Below are positions 37,560 through 50,218 of a stretch of 64,000 nucleotides of DNA, piece by piece. Below the pieces are notes generated by a model. That model was not told where the DNA came from. It saw only the letters and a list, made by a program, of their open reading frames with translations, and did not search any database. Position 1 is the first letter of the stretch. The number at the start of each line of letters is the position of its first letter. The position numbers and the translations under genes are program-made. This DNA comes from Lethocerus indicus (taxonomy: Eukaryota > Arthropoda > Insecta > Hemiptera > Belostomatidae): NCBI GenBank assembly GCA_019843655.1, contig JACDQD010000006.1:2108001-2172000 (forward strand). Direction: 5' to 3'.

Positions 37560-37925
37560 TTCACTTGCAGCGATAAACTGGCGCCCCCTGAGGGTGGTGC
37601 GGAAATGTACTTAACTAAAGTTCGTTGGGTGCACTTGCACCGATAAACTAGCGCCCCCTGAGGGTGGTGCGGAAATGTACTTAACTAAAGTTCGTTGAGT
37701 GCACTAGCACCGATAAACTAGCGCCCCCTGAGTGTGGTGCGGAAATGTACTTAACTAAAGTTCGTTGGGTGCACTTGCACCGATAAACTAGCGCCCCCCT
37801 GAGTGTGGTGCGGAAATGTACTTAACTAAAGTTCGTTGAGTGCACTTGCACCAATAAACTAGCGCCCCCGAGTGTGGCGCGGAAATGTACTTAACTAAAG
37901 TTCGTTGGATGCACTTGCACCGATT
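37560..37925 (-). repeat. Tandem array, ~70-bp unit x ~5
   Basis: Units start on the plus strand at 37621, 37691, 37761, 37832 and 37901, with a partial one from 37560. It is the same unit as at 12999-13600 in opposite orientation. The small hairpin here is mostly GGTGCACTTGCACC, i.e. GGTGC/GCACC, where the first array often has GGTAC/GTACC. Confidence 0.95.
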
Positions 37926-38098
37926 AATTATATTATTAGATTACTTTGTTCCAATAAATTTTGGAACAAAAGGGAAACTTTTATGCTTTAGGGTAACTGT
38001 TTAATTGCTTTAGGCATATACAAATTTTGTACTGTAACGTACATTTTGTACATTTTTAAACACTTGCACCAATTATCTATATTACTAAAAATACTATA

Positions 38099-38119
38099 TA
38101 AATAATAATAATAATAATA
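38099..38119. repeat. AAT microsatellite
   Basis: About seven AAT units at the edge of the retroelement insertion. Confidence 0.9.
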
Positions 38120-39018
38120 TTTTCACTTTGAAAAACTTTCATCAAACCGTCTTGAAACGAAGGCTGATCGATAAAATCGGACGACGTTTCGGTTTCAGGG
38201 GGGAAAAAGGAAAACTTTTATCGGTGTGATGGGTGGGGGGTAGGCAGGCGTGGAAAGCGAAAAAGTCTCGGTTTTAGGCCGGCAAAAACTTCAAGTGCCA
38301 CTTTTCCGCTGCCCCTCCTCTCCGACGAAAACTTTTTAATGGAATGAAATATTTTGTACCTTCTGACGCCCCCTTCAACGGGCCCGTCCAGCCTTTAAAG
38401 CCGAACAACGATTTAAAACTATCTGCGGGCATCGCTTTAAAAATAACTACAGGCTGGAAACTACACTGTTCTATGTTTTCTTTGACGCGCTTTGTGGTTC
38501 AGAAAATGATCCTATTTACCTACCTGAATTCCTTATTTACCTGAAATCTTTTCCATCGTATACAGCATCGAAACAGCATAAGTATAAGCCGTCTTCGTAC
38601 AGGAATATAGTCAAATCTTTATTACTTACCTGTAACGGACCCGATTGTCAAAATTTATTGAAAGGATGCAGTAATCAAGCTGAAAGAGATGAGAAAATTA
38701 ATTGAATTTAAAAAGAATTTAATTAATATACCCTCGTCGGAAATTCGAATTATTTTTATAATTTGACGGGAAAAATATTATCTTATCTATGTTTAAAAAA
38801 TACCAGGAACGTTTCAGTCAACGTCTACAATCAAGAACTGAAACAGTTCAGTTTATTCGATTTTTATTTATATGAATTTCAATTTTCAATAATATCCCTC
38901 TACGAATGGGTTAGCCTTGGTAAATTAGCCCGCTGTGAAGTTTCTTCGAAGTACTGTCTTGGCAGGTATGACTTGCCATCCAATGCTCCCAGTATTATGT
39001 ACTTGACTATATCATCAC

Positions 39019-39069
<51 letters not shown>
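39019..39069. repeat. TA microsatellite
   Basis: About 24 uninterrupted TA units. Confidence 0.95.
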
Positions 39070-39072
<3 letters not shown>

Positions 39073-40366
39073 TATTTTAATCAGATGACAAGTTGTTATT
39101 GTTGCAAAATTTTTACCTAAAATGCTATTAGCTATTTAGCATTCTGTTTTTAAATGAGTTCCATCGATTTGAAATTCCAATTTATAATAAGAGGGTGAAG
39201 AAAATTGTATCTTTTATACTTGAAAAGAGAGGCAATAAGTTCAGTTGATTTTCACGCGGAGGTGGATATTAAGAAATTGTACCGCATACAATTACAGTCG
39301 GAACGGGTGGGATAGAAATAATAATAAAAAAGTAAGTGAAAGTAAGTGAAAGTGGGAATGAATCTAATACCTTTGGACGTTAATGCGACGGCGGAGTGAC
39401 ACCGGTGAATTTGTAGCTCCGGGTTCATCGCAGGCAGTAAACTAAGTCCCCCCTCCCCCCCGCACCAACTTTCCCACCTGAGCGGCACAAACTCAATCTC
39501 ACTCCGGCTCAACCAAAAGCGTACCAGAATTAGACGGCCGACTCGGGGCTATTCTTTTCCACTTTAATCCCTCGAAACATTATTGCGCCACAAAACACAG
39601 TCATCCGGAATCGGCCGGAGTTGACTGCAGTGCGATGTCGAGGTGGTATTAACTTTATAAAGTGATTTTACATTCCCCCGCCGGTATATACGGAAAATTA
39701 TGCCTCAGTACAGGATTTCGACTGAAATTTGCTGGATCTACTACAGGTTTCGACTATCCGGCATAGTCAATATAATTCCGATATTGGGGCAGCGTGTGGA
39801 TTTCGCAGGAATGATAATATTTCAAACCCTTCCCCAAACTGTTAACCTGGAGTTTTTCTCTCAATTTTTTTTATAGTGCTCAATCAACTTAAAAATTATC
39901 GGTACAATGGCGTTATACTTTATCCTGGGACACGAATCTCTCGTGGAAAAGGAAACCGTACGCTCTGTGAGTAGACGACACGTGGATACACGTGTAGAGG
40001 GGCACTTTGCTCGGACGCGGGGAAAAGTATCCCTAACGAAGTTTCGCTGGCACAAACCGAGGGCGGAGAAATTCGGCCCCCCGATGAAGGGGAACAAATT
40101 AGTTCGGAATATAAAGTTAAAGGACCGGTTACCGGGCGGTATTGAGAGAAAAAAACTTTCACAAGTGGCATCCAGAAAACAGAGTGAACTCTGCAAAAAG
40201 AGCTCTGTGATGGCAATGCAGTGAGTTTTAATGAACTGTCCGTCAACAACCCGATTTCAGTGGAGGGGCAGACTGAGTTTTGGAATTTTATTAACACACC
40301 TTAATAACCTTTATACTGATAAAGGTTTTTGTACGGTTATTTTTGTAAAACTATCTAGTTACTCAC

Positions 40367-40431
40367 CGAATGACCGAATACCTAAATTCCGAAAAACTGA
40401 CTTGCACGGAAATAACAAAGTTCAGAGGAAA
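40367..40431 (-). CDS. Candidate internal coding exon (weak)
   Basis: On the minus strand, 65 bases lie between an acceptor (TAATTTAACTTGCAG) and a donor (ATTCG then GTGAGT, plus 40361-40366). Only one frame is open: FPLNFVISVQVSFSEFRYSV then I plus a split codon. No family is recognised, and the piece is short enough to be chance. Confidence 0.2.
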
Positions 40432-40819
40432 CTGCAAGTTAAATTACAACAATGATATTATACTTGGAGCAGGCCACTATCACGATATACGTATTGAAAC
40501 TTCTGTCTGGGAAAAAGTTGTTGGGAAAAATCGTCGAACGCAATTACCGGCTGACAGAGTTGGGCCCCCCCTCAGGTTAGGTCGGATCTTGGATTGGATA
40601 CAAAAAAGTTGGAAGTTTATTGTTGGGGGTGATTGGGACCGACGAAAGAAGTTCAGCTGAAGCCAATTAGAACCTCTTCAGGCTTTCTTGGTCACATGGA
40701 CCGAAATTAACCCGTCGTAGGACTTTCGAAAAAACGAAAAATATTCGAGCGACTTAGAATTGAACGAATGGTATCCTAAAACTGTATAATATATTATGAT
40801 AAAAGTAAATTTCCCTTAC

Positions 40820-40876
40820 GGTCTTCTGTCTCCTTCCGCTTATTGGGTCGTAAGCTAGCCCATGGGCTTCGGTTTT
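40820..40876 (-). mobile_element. Decayed hammerhead-element fragment
   Basis: On the minus strand GGGCTAGCTTACGACCCAAT and then AAGCGGAAGGAGACAGAAG align with the tail just downstream of the ribozyme in intact copies (TAGCAAAAGACCAAACCAGC, GAGAGGAGACAGAAAC). The core upstream (AAACCGAAGCCCATGGGC) is rearranged and would not cleave. Confidence 0.5.
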
Positions 40877-43160
40877 TCACGATAATCAGTATGTATATTT
40901 CGACTATTTGGGCTTCCCGCCATCGTTATTAATATAGGGAGGCATTTCCGTAAGTAGTGTCCTGTAGAAAGTGTAGCCGGAAAATATAGTACCTATATTT
41001 ATAATTCGTTATTTCTCCCTCGAAGTAGATTTATCCGGACAACATTATTTTTCAGTATTTTTGTTGGGAGGGCGGGGTGGACTAATAGAATCGAAACCTT
41101 TCCCGGACTCACAAAAATAACACGGCCGTCGTCCCGTAATTTTTTTATCATCCGAAATTCGTGCCCGTCCAAAAGGGGGTGAAAAAAAAGATACTCCGAG
41201 GTTGGCTCGCTTCTCGGACGCGCAAAAATGATGGGGAAATTATTTTTATATTCCGCGCAGGAACGACCGAGGACGGGCCGAGTACGGAATCCGATTAATA
41301 TCGGGCTTTATTCGGAAAAATAACGGGCGGAAAAGCGGGAACCGACTGCTGTTGACTGATAAGAGACGTACGGCGGATAGAATGGGGCCGCGGCCCTCCA
41401 TATCTGCCCGCCCGACCAAATAGTAGCTTCAATTCCGCCTCCTCTGCCACAAAGTCATTCGATACTGCTAATATTCAATTTCTCGATGTTGTCTGCCGGC
41501 CAAACTGTCCGAGGAACAGAAGAATCTGCCGACGCGATGGTTGAAAGACACGTTGTAGATAAATAACCGGCTTATCCGGCGAAAATATGCTGAAACCTCA
41601 AACTGAAAATATTTTCTATTCAGAACAGATACCGGAAACTCATCTTTGACAAATTCAAATTGTTCAACCTGTTCCCAGTTTTCCTGTATGACTGGACAAA
41701 ATAAATATTCAAATCGATCCCTCGAGCAAATATATTTTATTTTTACATTTTCGTCAGCACATTGCAGCCAGTGGGACGTGGTCCCGCATACACTTTAAAT
41801 TCAAGCACGACCACGTTTGAATATTCAATTGCTCCTTTTTCATCCTTCATTCCCTTGGGGCATATAATAGGAGGATTTCATTAGGTGATATCTGCATACG
41901 TTTTACGCGTATAGTTATTTTCAACGTGTAAATCATTAGAATGTCTGTAGGGATGGTATTTACTGGGGGGAAAAAATATAAATTCCTACCGAAAGTACGA
42001 AGTGGAGCATATTTTGTTGAAGTCCCACAGATGTTTATGTTGTTAATAACGTGAGGAAATTGGATCATCTTTCGCCCGCCGTTTTGTTATGTGATGAGGC
42101 CGGAGGATATTCAGTTGAAATTTTTTGGCAAAAATTGGGAAGACCGATGATTTTCTGATGGATTATATGTCAGACCGTTCGAACAATAAACGATTACGTG
42201 GGTGCATATAAACATGCCTTTGTAAATCGAGTGGAGGGATAAGAAGAGGAGGACGAGCGGAACGGAGCTCAAGAATACGGGACTGGGTTTTTTTTTATTC
42301 CCGATCTATCAAAGGCTTTTCCACTCGTGGACGGTTCCATTGAAAAATTCAGAGGCGAGCACTCGTCATATTTTATTCCCGTCAGCTCGCTAAGGATTTT
42401 ATCCGTGTGTATGACTTCGGGTAGTACCGAGCCGATTCAGTTCACACAGCAGTAAAGTTTCACACATACCAATCGGAATAGGGAATAAATAAAATAGAAT
42501 TAACAGAATTTGAAGTTAAGGCTGAATATTTGACTCTCATTAGCCTAGTGGGAACAGTCCTTATGTCCTTAACGGCAGGACGTTGTATGGATAAATTAAA
42601 AATTGGATCGAGTATCGGAATTGATACAAACAGTACTCGTAGACAGATCTCCGTCCTTCGGCAGATTTATTCGACAGGAGGCAGAGCCGATTACCGGGAG
42701 GGGCGTCATTTTTAAATCGATAGCCGTTCCAAAAGAGTTCCATTAGTAATGAGGGATTTTGAAAAGAAACCGGGAATAAAAGGGAACTTTGATGAGGGTT
42801 AGCCGAGCCGGTGATTTAAAGGCGCAATTGTGCGCCCCGTATCGAGCCGCGACCAGTGCAGCCGACGGGGAAAAACCTACCCCCTCAACCCCGCGAATTT
42901 TCCTCCACCGAGGGAAAACAAATAGAGAACGCCGTCTTTTCCAAACCATTTCACCCCCCCCCCTCCCGCCTTTCTCTTTATCCTTCGATTATTTCGGACG
43001 GTATACTCGAGTTTTATTTAATTTCCGTCCGCTTTACGTCTTACGCTCGTTTTTTCTCTCCTATTTATTTCGTCGGTTTTTGTTTTTCAGAGAAATAAAA
43101 AACACTATTTCTTTTTTTTTCCTAATAACCCCCTTCAATTCTCCCGACCGGCGGCTACAG

Positions 43161-43267
43161 CATTATAACTTGGACGCTCTCCGCCTCAACGGCGGCCATT
43201 ACAAGTTGAATTTCAAGAAAATCGTCTACGAGGCCTTTGTTGCAAAAAAAAGCTCACGAATACGGGG
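43161..43267 (+). CDS. Candidate coding exon (unidentified protein)
   Basis: A long pyrimidine-rich tract (43103-43150) and the acceptor GCGGCTACAG precede an open frame with codon use richer in C and G at third positions than its surroundings: HYNLDALRLNGGHYKLNFKK, then IVYEAF and on to a TAA at about 43341. The acceptor is among the best in the window. The donor is poor (GTTAAC at 43268), so the 3' limit is a guess; it could instead be a last exon ending at the TAA. I do not recognise the peptide. Confidence 0.3.
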
Positions 43268-44981
43268 GTTAACATTTCCCAACACTGACGTCGAATATCA
43301 TGAAATTTTCTGTGATGTTACTTTGAAGGAATTAAAACATTAATTACTAAATGGACGCGATTAACGGAGAGATAAATAAAATGAAACAAACAGCAACAGA
43401 TTTGGCAACAACTCTTCTGTGTTCGGATAGAATATTTATTAGAATAAGAGACTGTGATCTGAACGGGTAGTATCCGATGGGATAGTAGATTTGATCGAAA
43501 ATGTTATTTATTTATTTATATTTATTTTTTCGTGTGTTGGTTTAGGCCCTTTGGGTTTCTTCTGAGCGTATTGTTTTGTCAGAATATTTCATGCTTTCCT
43601 TCCCGATCGCAGGCTCCACCCTTAGGTGGGTCGGTGAGGGGGGGGGGAAAAAAATCCCGTGAAACAAATCTAATGTTTGTCTTTTCGGAAAACATACACG
43701 ATATCGTCAACATCGTATCGGGCGCACTCGTCGTCGACGGATATTTTCTAGAATATCGGCTTGAATCCGACTGTCGGCGTTCTGGGCGGAAAACAAGCTT
43801 TCTGTCGTTTTAATTTTCAGATCGTAGCGCGGCCCCACTCGAAAGGTCGGGATCGTGACGGGAATGGCGAGACACTAAATGCCGTGGCGAAAAACTGAAA
43901 ACGTACGCGGGGAATGCGAATCGGTCGATTAGAGCTGTTTACGCGAACAAATATCATGATAGGAAGGTTCAGATTTATACGTGGAATATGTTAGCCGATA
44001 TTCCACGGCGGTGTTTAATATCATTTGCAGAATTGGATGCCGATATAATTATTATATATATTAGTTATATTATTACTAGTATCGGGTAAATAATGTCCCT
44101 TGAATATTTCAGAACACAGGGAACCAAAGGTGTCTTTATTTTATACTGAGATTTGTGGCCATCTCAAGGATTCTACATGTTACTTCTTCCAGACTGAATA
44201 ATCTGAAAAATCATTCGATTAGCAACTAGTAATTTAATATAACTTCATTATTCGTTTTAAAAATAATCGTGGGAGTAATTTTATATTCGGAATCCTCGAC
44301 GGATCCTGAAAGAAAATGCCTTAACGTAAAACAATTTTAATGAACGCCTACATTTGATTGAGAAGACCGTTTCACTGGCGTTTGGAAAGGGAGAAATTAC
44401 AGCATTAAAATATAAGGGTCGACGCGTCAGAGTGTAGATTTAGGACGTGGATTTTGAGGCGTGAAACGAATGAGCGGATTCAGATTCGTGAATTTTTGAC
44501 GAGCGCGCCCCTCCGCCCTCACGCATCCAGCCCACTTTATTCCGCGATCTCGTTTTATTTATTTTCCCAATTACTTTTTTCTTTTCGAAATTTGTTTTCT
44601 TCACGTTCTTCATTTACAGACGAGCGGCGAATAACTGCGGAGTGATGTACAGAATGTAGGGCAAGATCGGGACTCCGAGATGATATGGGAGATTGAAGCA
44701 CAATTATGTTATTCGGCATTATAAAACCTGTTTGGTCTTAAACTGAATTTTTTTGAACAAACAATGAAAAGAGATAATTCATTATTTGCGGGTAAAATTC
44801 GTTTCTGTTTCTTAAATTTCTTAAATTGTTTTTTGAACAGTTTTTCTACACTCTATAATCGTAACTGAAGACTAGCAGTGAGATTGCATTTCTCCACTTG
44901 GGCGTAAATAACACAGGGGGCGTCGAATTTTCCATTTCATTAATAGTAGTAGATGAGGTACTTACGATGATCGTTCACACT

Positions 44982-45047
44982 GCTACTGAATATGGCGAGA
45001 AGCAGAAACCTTCCCGGCATAAGACCGAGACCAGGGATTGGGGACAG
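44982..45047 (+). ncRNA. Hammerhead ribozyme fossil, inactivated core
   Basis: GCTA, then CTGAATA where intact copies have CTGAAGA (the invariant G8 is now T), then a T, GGC-GAGAA-GCA, GAAACC and a diverged helix III. The downstream tail keeps AAGACCGAGACC and GGGGACAG. Loss of G8 and the broken stem II would abolish cleavage. Confidence 0.65.
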
Positions 45048-45679
45048 TAACGCAAGAATTGTGTCATTCAATCTTAACCCAATAATTTTTTATTTTTTTA
45101 ACAATTATCTCAATCATAATTATGGTTCTTTTCAGATCATTGTAGCGGAATAACCGTCGGTTAGTTCAATTTTCCGCTCAACTCTGGTATCCATTTTAAT
45201 ATGTAGTCTGTTGCTATCGCATTCGACAATAATCGAATAATCGGCATTCCACCTGTTTTTATTTTTACAGTTCGTTCACGAAAATGGTAATTTGAAACCG
45301 GGCCCTTTCTTCGCCACATCCCAATTTCGGCTTAAATTGGATTTTCTCGGCGCGCCGTTGTTTGCGACCGCCGTTAAACTGGTTTGGAATAGCGCAAACA
45401 TTTTTTCGCAATCGTGGAATTCGGCCGGGATTCTTTTTTAGCCGAAAAAATACGCCGCGATTAGCGGTCCAATATTTGTACGAAATATGATTTCGGTATT
45501 GCACTACAATCCCGTTTTTTTTGGTTTTTGCGCGCACAGTTTATTTACAGTTTCGGTAAACAACAGATGGAGAGGTTCCTTGCTCCCCTCGACTCAGTGA
45601 TTAAAAAATGTTTATTCGATTAAAATTTCCTCTCGAAGTAAAAAACGGTACTTTGACGAAAACCCGAATTAATTTATTA

Positions 45680-45762
45680 TTGAAGGGAAATTCTTATTAT
45701 ATATTTATATTTCTTCCGGAGTTTATGCAGATCTCTCGATACAATATTTATTTAAGTTGATC
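45680..45762 (+). repeat. Small interspersed repeat, copy a
   Basis: Matches 50219-50286: shared GAAGGGAAATTC, GAGTTT, AGATCTCTCGAT and ATATTTATT in order. This copy has about 24 extra AT-rich bases after GGGAAATTC. Family unknown. Confidence 0.6.
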
Positions 45763-46981
45763 CCGACGATGGACCGAATTTTTCTTAAGATCAAATTTTT
45801 AGATACTTGCCTTAAATGCGCTATTCCGTGCAGAAGGCATTGAAATACGCAAAATTATAGATTCCATGGGAACTAATACATCGTGTATATATTAACAGTT
45901 CATCTCCAAGAAGGTAATTAGTCCAAACACCCCGAAGAAACATGTCATTTCCACATAAGACGGCGCTCGGGATGTTCAGGAGAGTTTCGGGAGTTGAAGG
46001 ATTTATATCGTGAAGCTGGCATGACGTAGGAGTTGGACCGCGCCCGATCATATTTCAAAATACGGTCGTGAATTGATTAATTAGTTTGTTAAGTTGTTGC
46101 CGAGGAGTCCAAGCAGTATTTTGAAGTCGGCGTAATACAACCGGGTATGACAAAGCGGTATAAAATCGCCCAATTGTCCCAAAACGGTTGTTGTACAGTA
46201 TGGAATTACATCTGGACGGTGTCTGTACGTGTCGCTCAGATGGCCGAATGCGGTCTGGTTAACCTCCGCCGGCCGATCGGTGTTGTAGGGGTTGTTGGCT
46301 AGAGGGGGTTGGTTCCGTTTTATTCTTGGTCAGGGGACTGGGACACCCTCCGCTAAATGCGAGCCCGTGTAGCTTTCGGTTGTCAAATCGTGTGGAACGT
46401 AAATCCGTAGCGGTTGTAATTGTGTGTAGTAGGCTGACTGTCGCAGCTGCGTTGAAGCCTGAAAGGGGATTTGGCCACAGTTAGGGGTGTTATTTTCGAC
46501 GTATTATTCTACGGTTTTTGCAGCATTCGGTTGGTGAGTTTTTATTTTGTTCAAAGCGATAGATCACAGAAGAGCAATCAGCAATGGGTTTCTTACAAGA
46601 AATTTATAAGAGGATACATTAGAATAAATTTCAGTGTATACATTACAATATTTTAATAGTCTTACAGCCAATTCTAACACGAGGAGCCAAAAACTCGATT
46701 CTGTTTTATACCTCAATATCAATCGAGAACCGATTGTGGCGGGCTGAATCTTCAGAGGTTTGGCATAATTATGGTTTAAATTCATTTACGAAATAACAAC
46801 TACTACGGTATTTAATACAGTAATAGCGTGGCCTCAGAGTGTAGATATGACTCTTAATTCCAACATTTGCAATTAACTCCCCATAATTCCATCAGTAAAT
46901 CAATGAGAAAATGAACTGATAGTGAACCGACATAATTGTCGAGATTGTTTGTCTTCTTCAGTGGATTAATAGATTTGAAGA

Positions 46982-47050
46982 TAGATCGGTTTCGGCTTCT
47001 CGCCGCGCTTATAGCCCAAGAGCGGATAGTGAAGCGGAGACAGGAGATCG
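46982..47050 (-). ncRNA. Hammerhead ribozyme fossil, rearranged
   Basis: The minus strand has GGCGAGAAGCCGAAACCGAT then CTA, i.e. stem II, GAAA and most of helix III, but the 5' core reads CTATAAGCG where CTACTGAAG is expected. To its right on the plus strand TAGCCCAAGAGCGGATAG and CGGAGACAGGAGATC resemble the downstream tail in the opposite orientation. It therefore looks like another inverted-arm copy, now dead. Confidence 0.55.
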
Positions 47051-48647
47051 TCCCAGAGGGATGATGCTATTCCAAACCTTCGCGTACTCCCCAACGAATA
47101 CCTTAATTGAATTTAAGGTATTTGTCGGGCTGGTGGAGGGGAAGGGGCTAAGCAATTCCAATCATTAGCATTCCGTCAATAATATCCCTTTGCAAATACC
47201 TGAAATTAAATGCTGTGTGCCGTCAACATTATGGTAGACAGATGCGTGCGCATCAAAAATGTCCACAAATAATAATTAAACGAGGCTTAGGCATTCCATC
47301 AAAGGTAGAGTTAATACCCCCAGTACGACAGAGTACAGTAGAACAATGAATTCGGTGAAAATTTTTGATGATCGATAGTTGAAACTTTCTATTGAATTGA
47401 GTTTAATGCTTTTAGCGCTTAAATCATAACGGAAAATTCATGAAATAAAACAAATTACAGTCATAAACAGTTTTAACGCAACTCTCCTAAACACTGCATA
47501 AGATACTGGATCTGATTCCAATATTTCTTGACTAATATGAACCAGCTACATCATGACGAATGTTATTAAGAAAGAATCTCTGGAGAAGTTACTAATGGGT
47601 GCGGAAAAACACGGGACATTTTTATTAAGAAAAATAAAAACGAATATCTCAAAGAGAATGTCGTAAGGAGAAATGTTCGGCAAGTTAGTCGCCCTAATAG
47701 GCGTAACTTTTCGATGAGCCCTGTACTTTTTTTGTATAAAAAACATACACACTTACACTTCACGTAAATTACACTTAACTTGCGAAATTACTTGATGGCA
47801 AAATAAAAATAAAACAGCAGAGTATAAACATAAAATGGTACTGCTATGGTCTGTTTTAACATCAAATTCAGCCTAGGTGGGTAGGTAAAGTGCTGAAAAT
47901 AAACCTTGGGTCTTTGGAAAATATAAGGGCGCCGTACGAGCATTCATTTTGTACACAGAGTGCTTTCTAATTGAGAATGCCTCGCCCGACCAAAGGCCAA
48001 AGAGCAAAGACCTCGGGAAAAAGCCCCTCGGCCACCCAATAAAGTCGGGGGCCCTTTGACAAAGGCCGTTACGCTCATCGACACCTTATAAAGCGGGATC
48101 AAAATCGGGACGCTTTTAAGACAGTCCCCCCCCTCCGGACCTTTCCCCTCTGACGCAGTGAACACTTTTTCATCCCGTAATTAAATTTCAAAGAAGTTAG
48201 GAATTCAAATATCGTATTATTATAGCAAATAATTTGGGAATCCAGAAGTTAACCTCTGTACGCCCACTATGCAGGAGTACTATTTCGGTATGATACTGAA
48301 TTTGGTGTTATACTTTGAGTTGGTCGATCGCCGTCACTGCAGATTAGTTCATCCGTAATAATTACCGACGAAACGGCGGGTATTCCCCATTGCAGAAATC
48401 ATACTGCATCATATCGAAATCCTGGACCGTGATCCACGGCCAGGACGGCGGTGAACGCGTCCACCTAATGGCAACCCATTAGCGGACATTTACAGACATG
48501 AGCGTGTGAATGTACATGTCTGTATTCGCGCCAGTGTGCGGAATGCCATTAGTCGCCAGCGACAGACCGGTACAGCGGTCCAGCCACCTCTACAGGTGTC
48601 CACGTATCCCATCAACCCCTATCTGATTGTCTCTATATACTACAATG

Positions 48648-48672
48648 GGAGGGAGAGGGAGAGGGAGATGGA
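48648..48672. repeat. GGGAGA-type purine repeat
   Basis: Three to four GGGAGA units just upstream of the repeat-family copy starting near 48690. Confidence 0.8.
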
Positions 48673-48689
48673 AAGTGAGAGATTACGTA

Positions 48690-49220
48690 CAATCATAATA
48701 CATAATCATGTATTATGAATTGTGTATGATGAGCAGCAAATTTTCAAATAGTACCGTTCTTAAATTATCATTTATACAAGAATAATCTGGTACCAAAATT
48801 GGAATAATGAAATAATCTGAATGTTTTACCGGTTTCAGGTATGTAAAAAGCACGTTCAGGCACGTCCTGTATATAATAAGCCATGAATTCCGGCGATACT
48901 TTGCTATTTAAAGTTATGTTATGAAATGGTCTTAAAATTTAGAGTGAATTTACTCCACAAAAATACCGATAAAATATGAATTTTTCAAAACTCTGCATTT
49001 ATTTCCGGTTAATTTCATTTACTTTATGAGGAAATGTTATAATATATTTGTGGGCAGAGAGATTATAGAGATTATATAAAAAGTGAGGCTTATTTATTGG
49101 TCAGGGGCTTAATATCGACTACAAGGTAAGACAGCTCTGTACTGCGGGTCTGGTATCAGCGCCGTGAATGTACCAAAATCGCTTCGCATGGCGTCGGCCC
49201 TTTTCTTTTCTAAATTGTTT
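48690..49220 (+). mobile_element. Unclassified interspersed repeat family, copy A
   Basis: Matches copy C over its first ~230 bases (blocks such as TACCAAAA.TGGAATAATG, TCTTAAAATTTA, AATTTACTC, AAAAATACCGATAA) and copy B over its second half (AATATATTT.TGGGC, TTATTGGTCAGGGG, TTAATATCGACTA, AAGGTAAGACA, TCAGCGCCGTGA). A perfect 11-bp hairpin (48693-48718) sits at the left boundary. No coding sequence, no recognised ends. Confidence 0.7.
48693..48718. repeat. Perfect 11-bp hairpin
   Basis: Arms TCATAATACAT (48693-48703) and ATGTATTATGA (48708-48718) with an AATC loop. Confidence 0.8.
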
Positions 49221-50175
49221 TTCGGATGATACATTGTTCTACAAAAATGAATTCATAGTGTAGAAAATTGAAAACTGAATTCGTTTAAGTTAGGACAAAG
49301 TTTAGCTGCTTATCTCATGTAAATCAGCCACTCTATTGGCACGCGGAAAATGGGATTTAAATAAAGGATTATGCTTCAATTTTCAATGTAATTTATTATT
49401 ATAGTTCTAACAGTAACAAATTGTACTTAAACGCAAATTCAGATATAATGTCGGACGTCAGTAGCTAAATAGCTAAACATGGTTCCTCTAAAATACATTT
49501 TTCTTGGGTAAATCGAATTTTTCTTCAACTGTAAATTTAAACTGGCAACACTATACAGTAAATAAGTTCCTAAATTAATTGATTATCTTACACACTTCGC
49601 GTGTAATATTTTTTTTAATTTCTCCATGCCGCGTTCGTGTCCACTTCGTGAAAACATTCGCGATAGTGGGGCTTAACGTGAAAACCCCTGCAAAAAAATT
49701 TGCCACCCGAAATCGCTTACGACGGTCACGATTGATGACTGATGAAGGGGCGACTTTTCACGGGCGAGAAATGAAAAATTATACGGCGTTTTTCACCTCG
49801 CCGGGGAAAAAGGAAAATGAAACCTGACAGCGGCGATCCTGACGGCGATTTCCCATCAACCCGATTGTGATTGATAGCCCTCCAATAAGTCCGGTTCGTT
49901 TCAAGAGCAATCGTCCGCAAACTTTCATTTATTCCAATCGACGATTGTAGGGGTGAATTTTTGCCGGATATAAAAGCAGGAATGTTTTCACCATTAGAGC
50001 ATAAAGAATTGATTTTGAAATAATATTGGAATTCCACTGGACATTTCGAAATATTTAATAACTATAGGTACATTTTGGCAGAGTAAAATAATTGGGTCTG
50101 ACTAAAGCGAAATAACAATAATCATTGTTTTGAATACTGTGGTTTTTTGCTTTCAAAAATTAATTGGACAAATCG

Positions 50176-50203
50176 GTCCGCTAACGAAAACTCGTTAGCG
50201 GAC
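50176..50203. repeat. Perfect 12-bp hairpin
   Basis: Arms GTCCGCTAACGA (50176-50187) and TCGTTAGCGGAC (50192-50203) with an AAAC loop. It is the longest perfect short hairpin I noticed outside the retroelements. It lies just before a small repeat copy (50219-50286) and a decayed hammerhead element. Confidence 0.85.
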
Positions 50204-50218
50204 TCGTTCATTTGTTAG

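Larger units (their letters stand above)
37353..38096 (-). mobile_element. Hammerhead-bearing retroelement with leader, ~5-unit array and ribozyme
   Basis: Read on the minus strand the order is: leader (38048-37951, matching 12867-12956), about five ~70-bp units (37925-37560), the motif CAGTGCAGTGAGGATGTCC, an intact hammerhead (37482-37446) and a 3' tail containing TACAGTATTCCAAACC and CGCAGACCACAAGACAGGTA, which matches the tail at 22712-22747. This is the most complete longer member of the family. TATAAATAAT occurs at 37343-37352 and 38097-38106 and may be the target-site duplication, but it is AT-rich and leaves a few unexplained bases, so the ends are tentative. No coding sequence. Confidence 0.75.
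38120..43160. other. Noncoding stretch
   Basis: No gene is supported. Contents listed separately: a TA microsatellite (39019-39069), a decayed hammerhead relative (40820-40876) and one exon candidate (40367-40431). GC-rich patches near 40030, 41100-41460 and 42790-42960 are open in several frames but show nothing recognisable. Confidence 0.45.
43268..48689. other. Noncoding stretch with decayed repeats
   Basis: No gene recognised. It holds two decayed hammerhead relatives (44982-45047, 46982-47050) and one copy of a small repeat (45680-45762). An open stretch at 45269-45439 follows a good acceptor but has no donor and ends in a stop. Confidence 0.45.

Noticed and set aside
42789..43343. 184-codon plus-strand frame
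   Set aside because: The first two thirds are low-complexity, pyrimidine-driven residues. Only the last part after the acceptor at 43160 looks coding, and that is reported as a separate candidate exon.
45269..45439. Open stretch after a strong acceptor (TTTTTATTTTTACAG)
   Set aside because: It reads about 56 codons without a stop but has no consensus donor and then ends in TAG. The peptide is not recognisable. It is possibly a last exon, but support is too thin.
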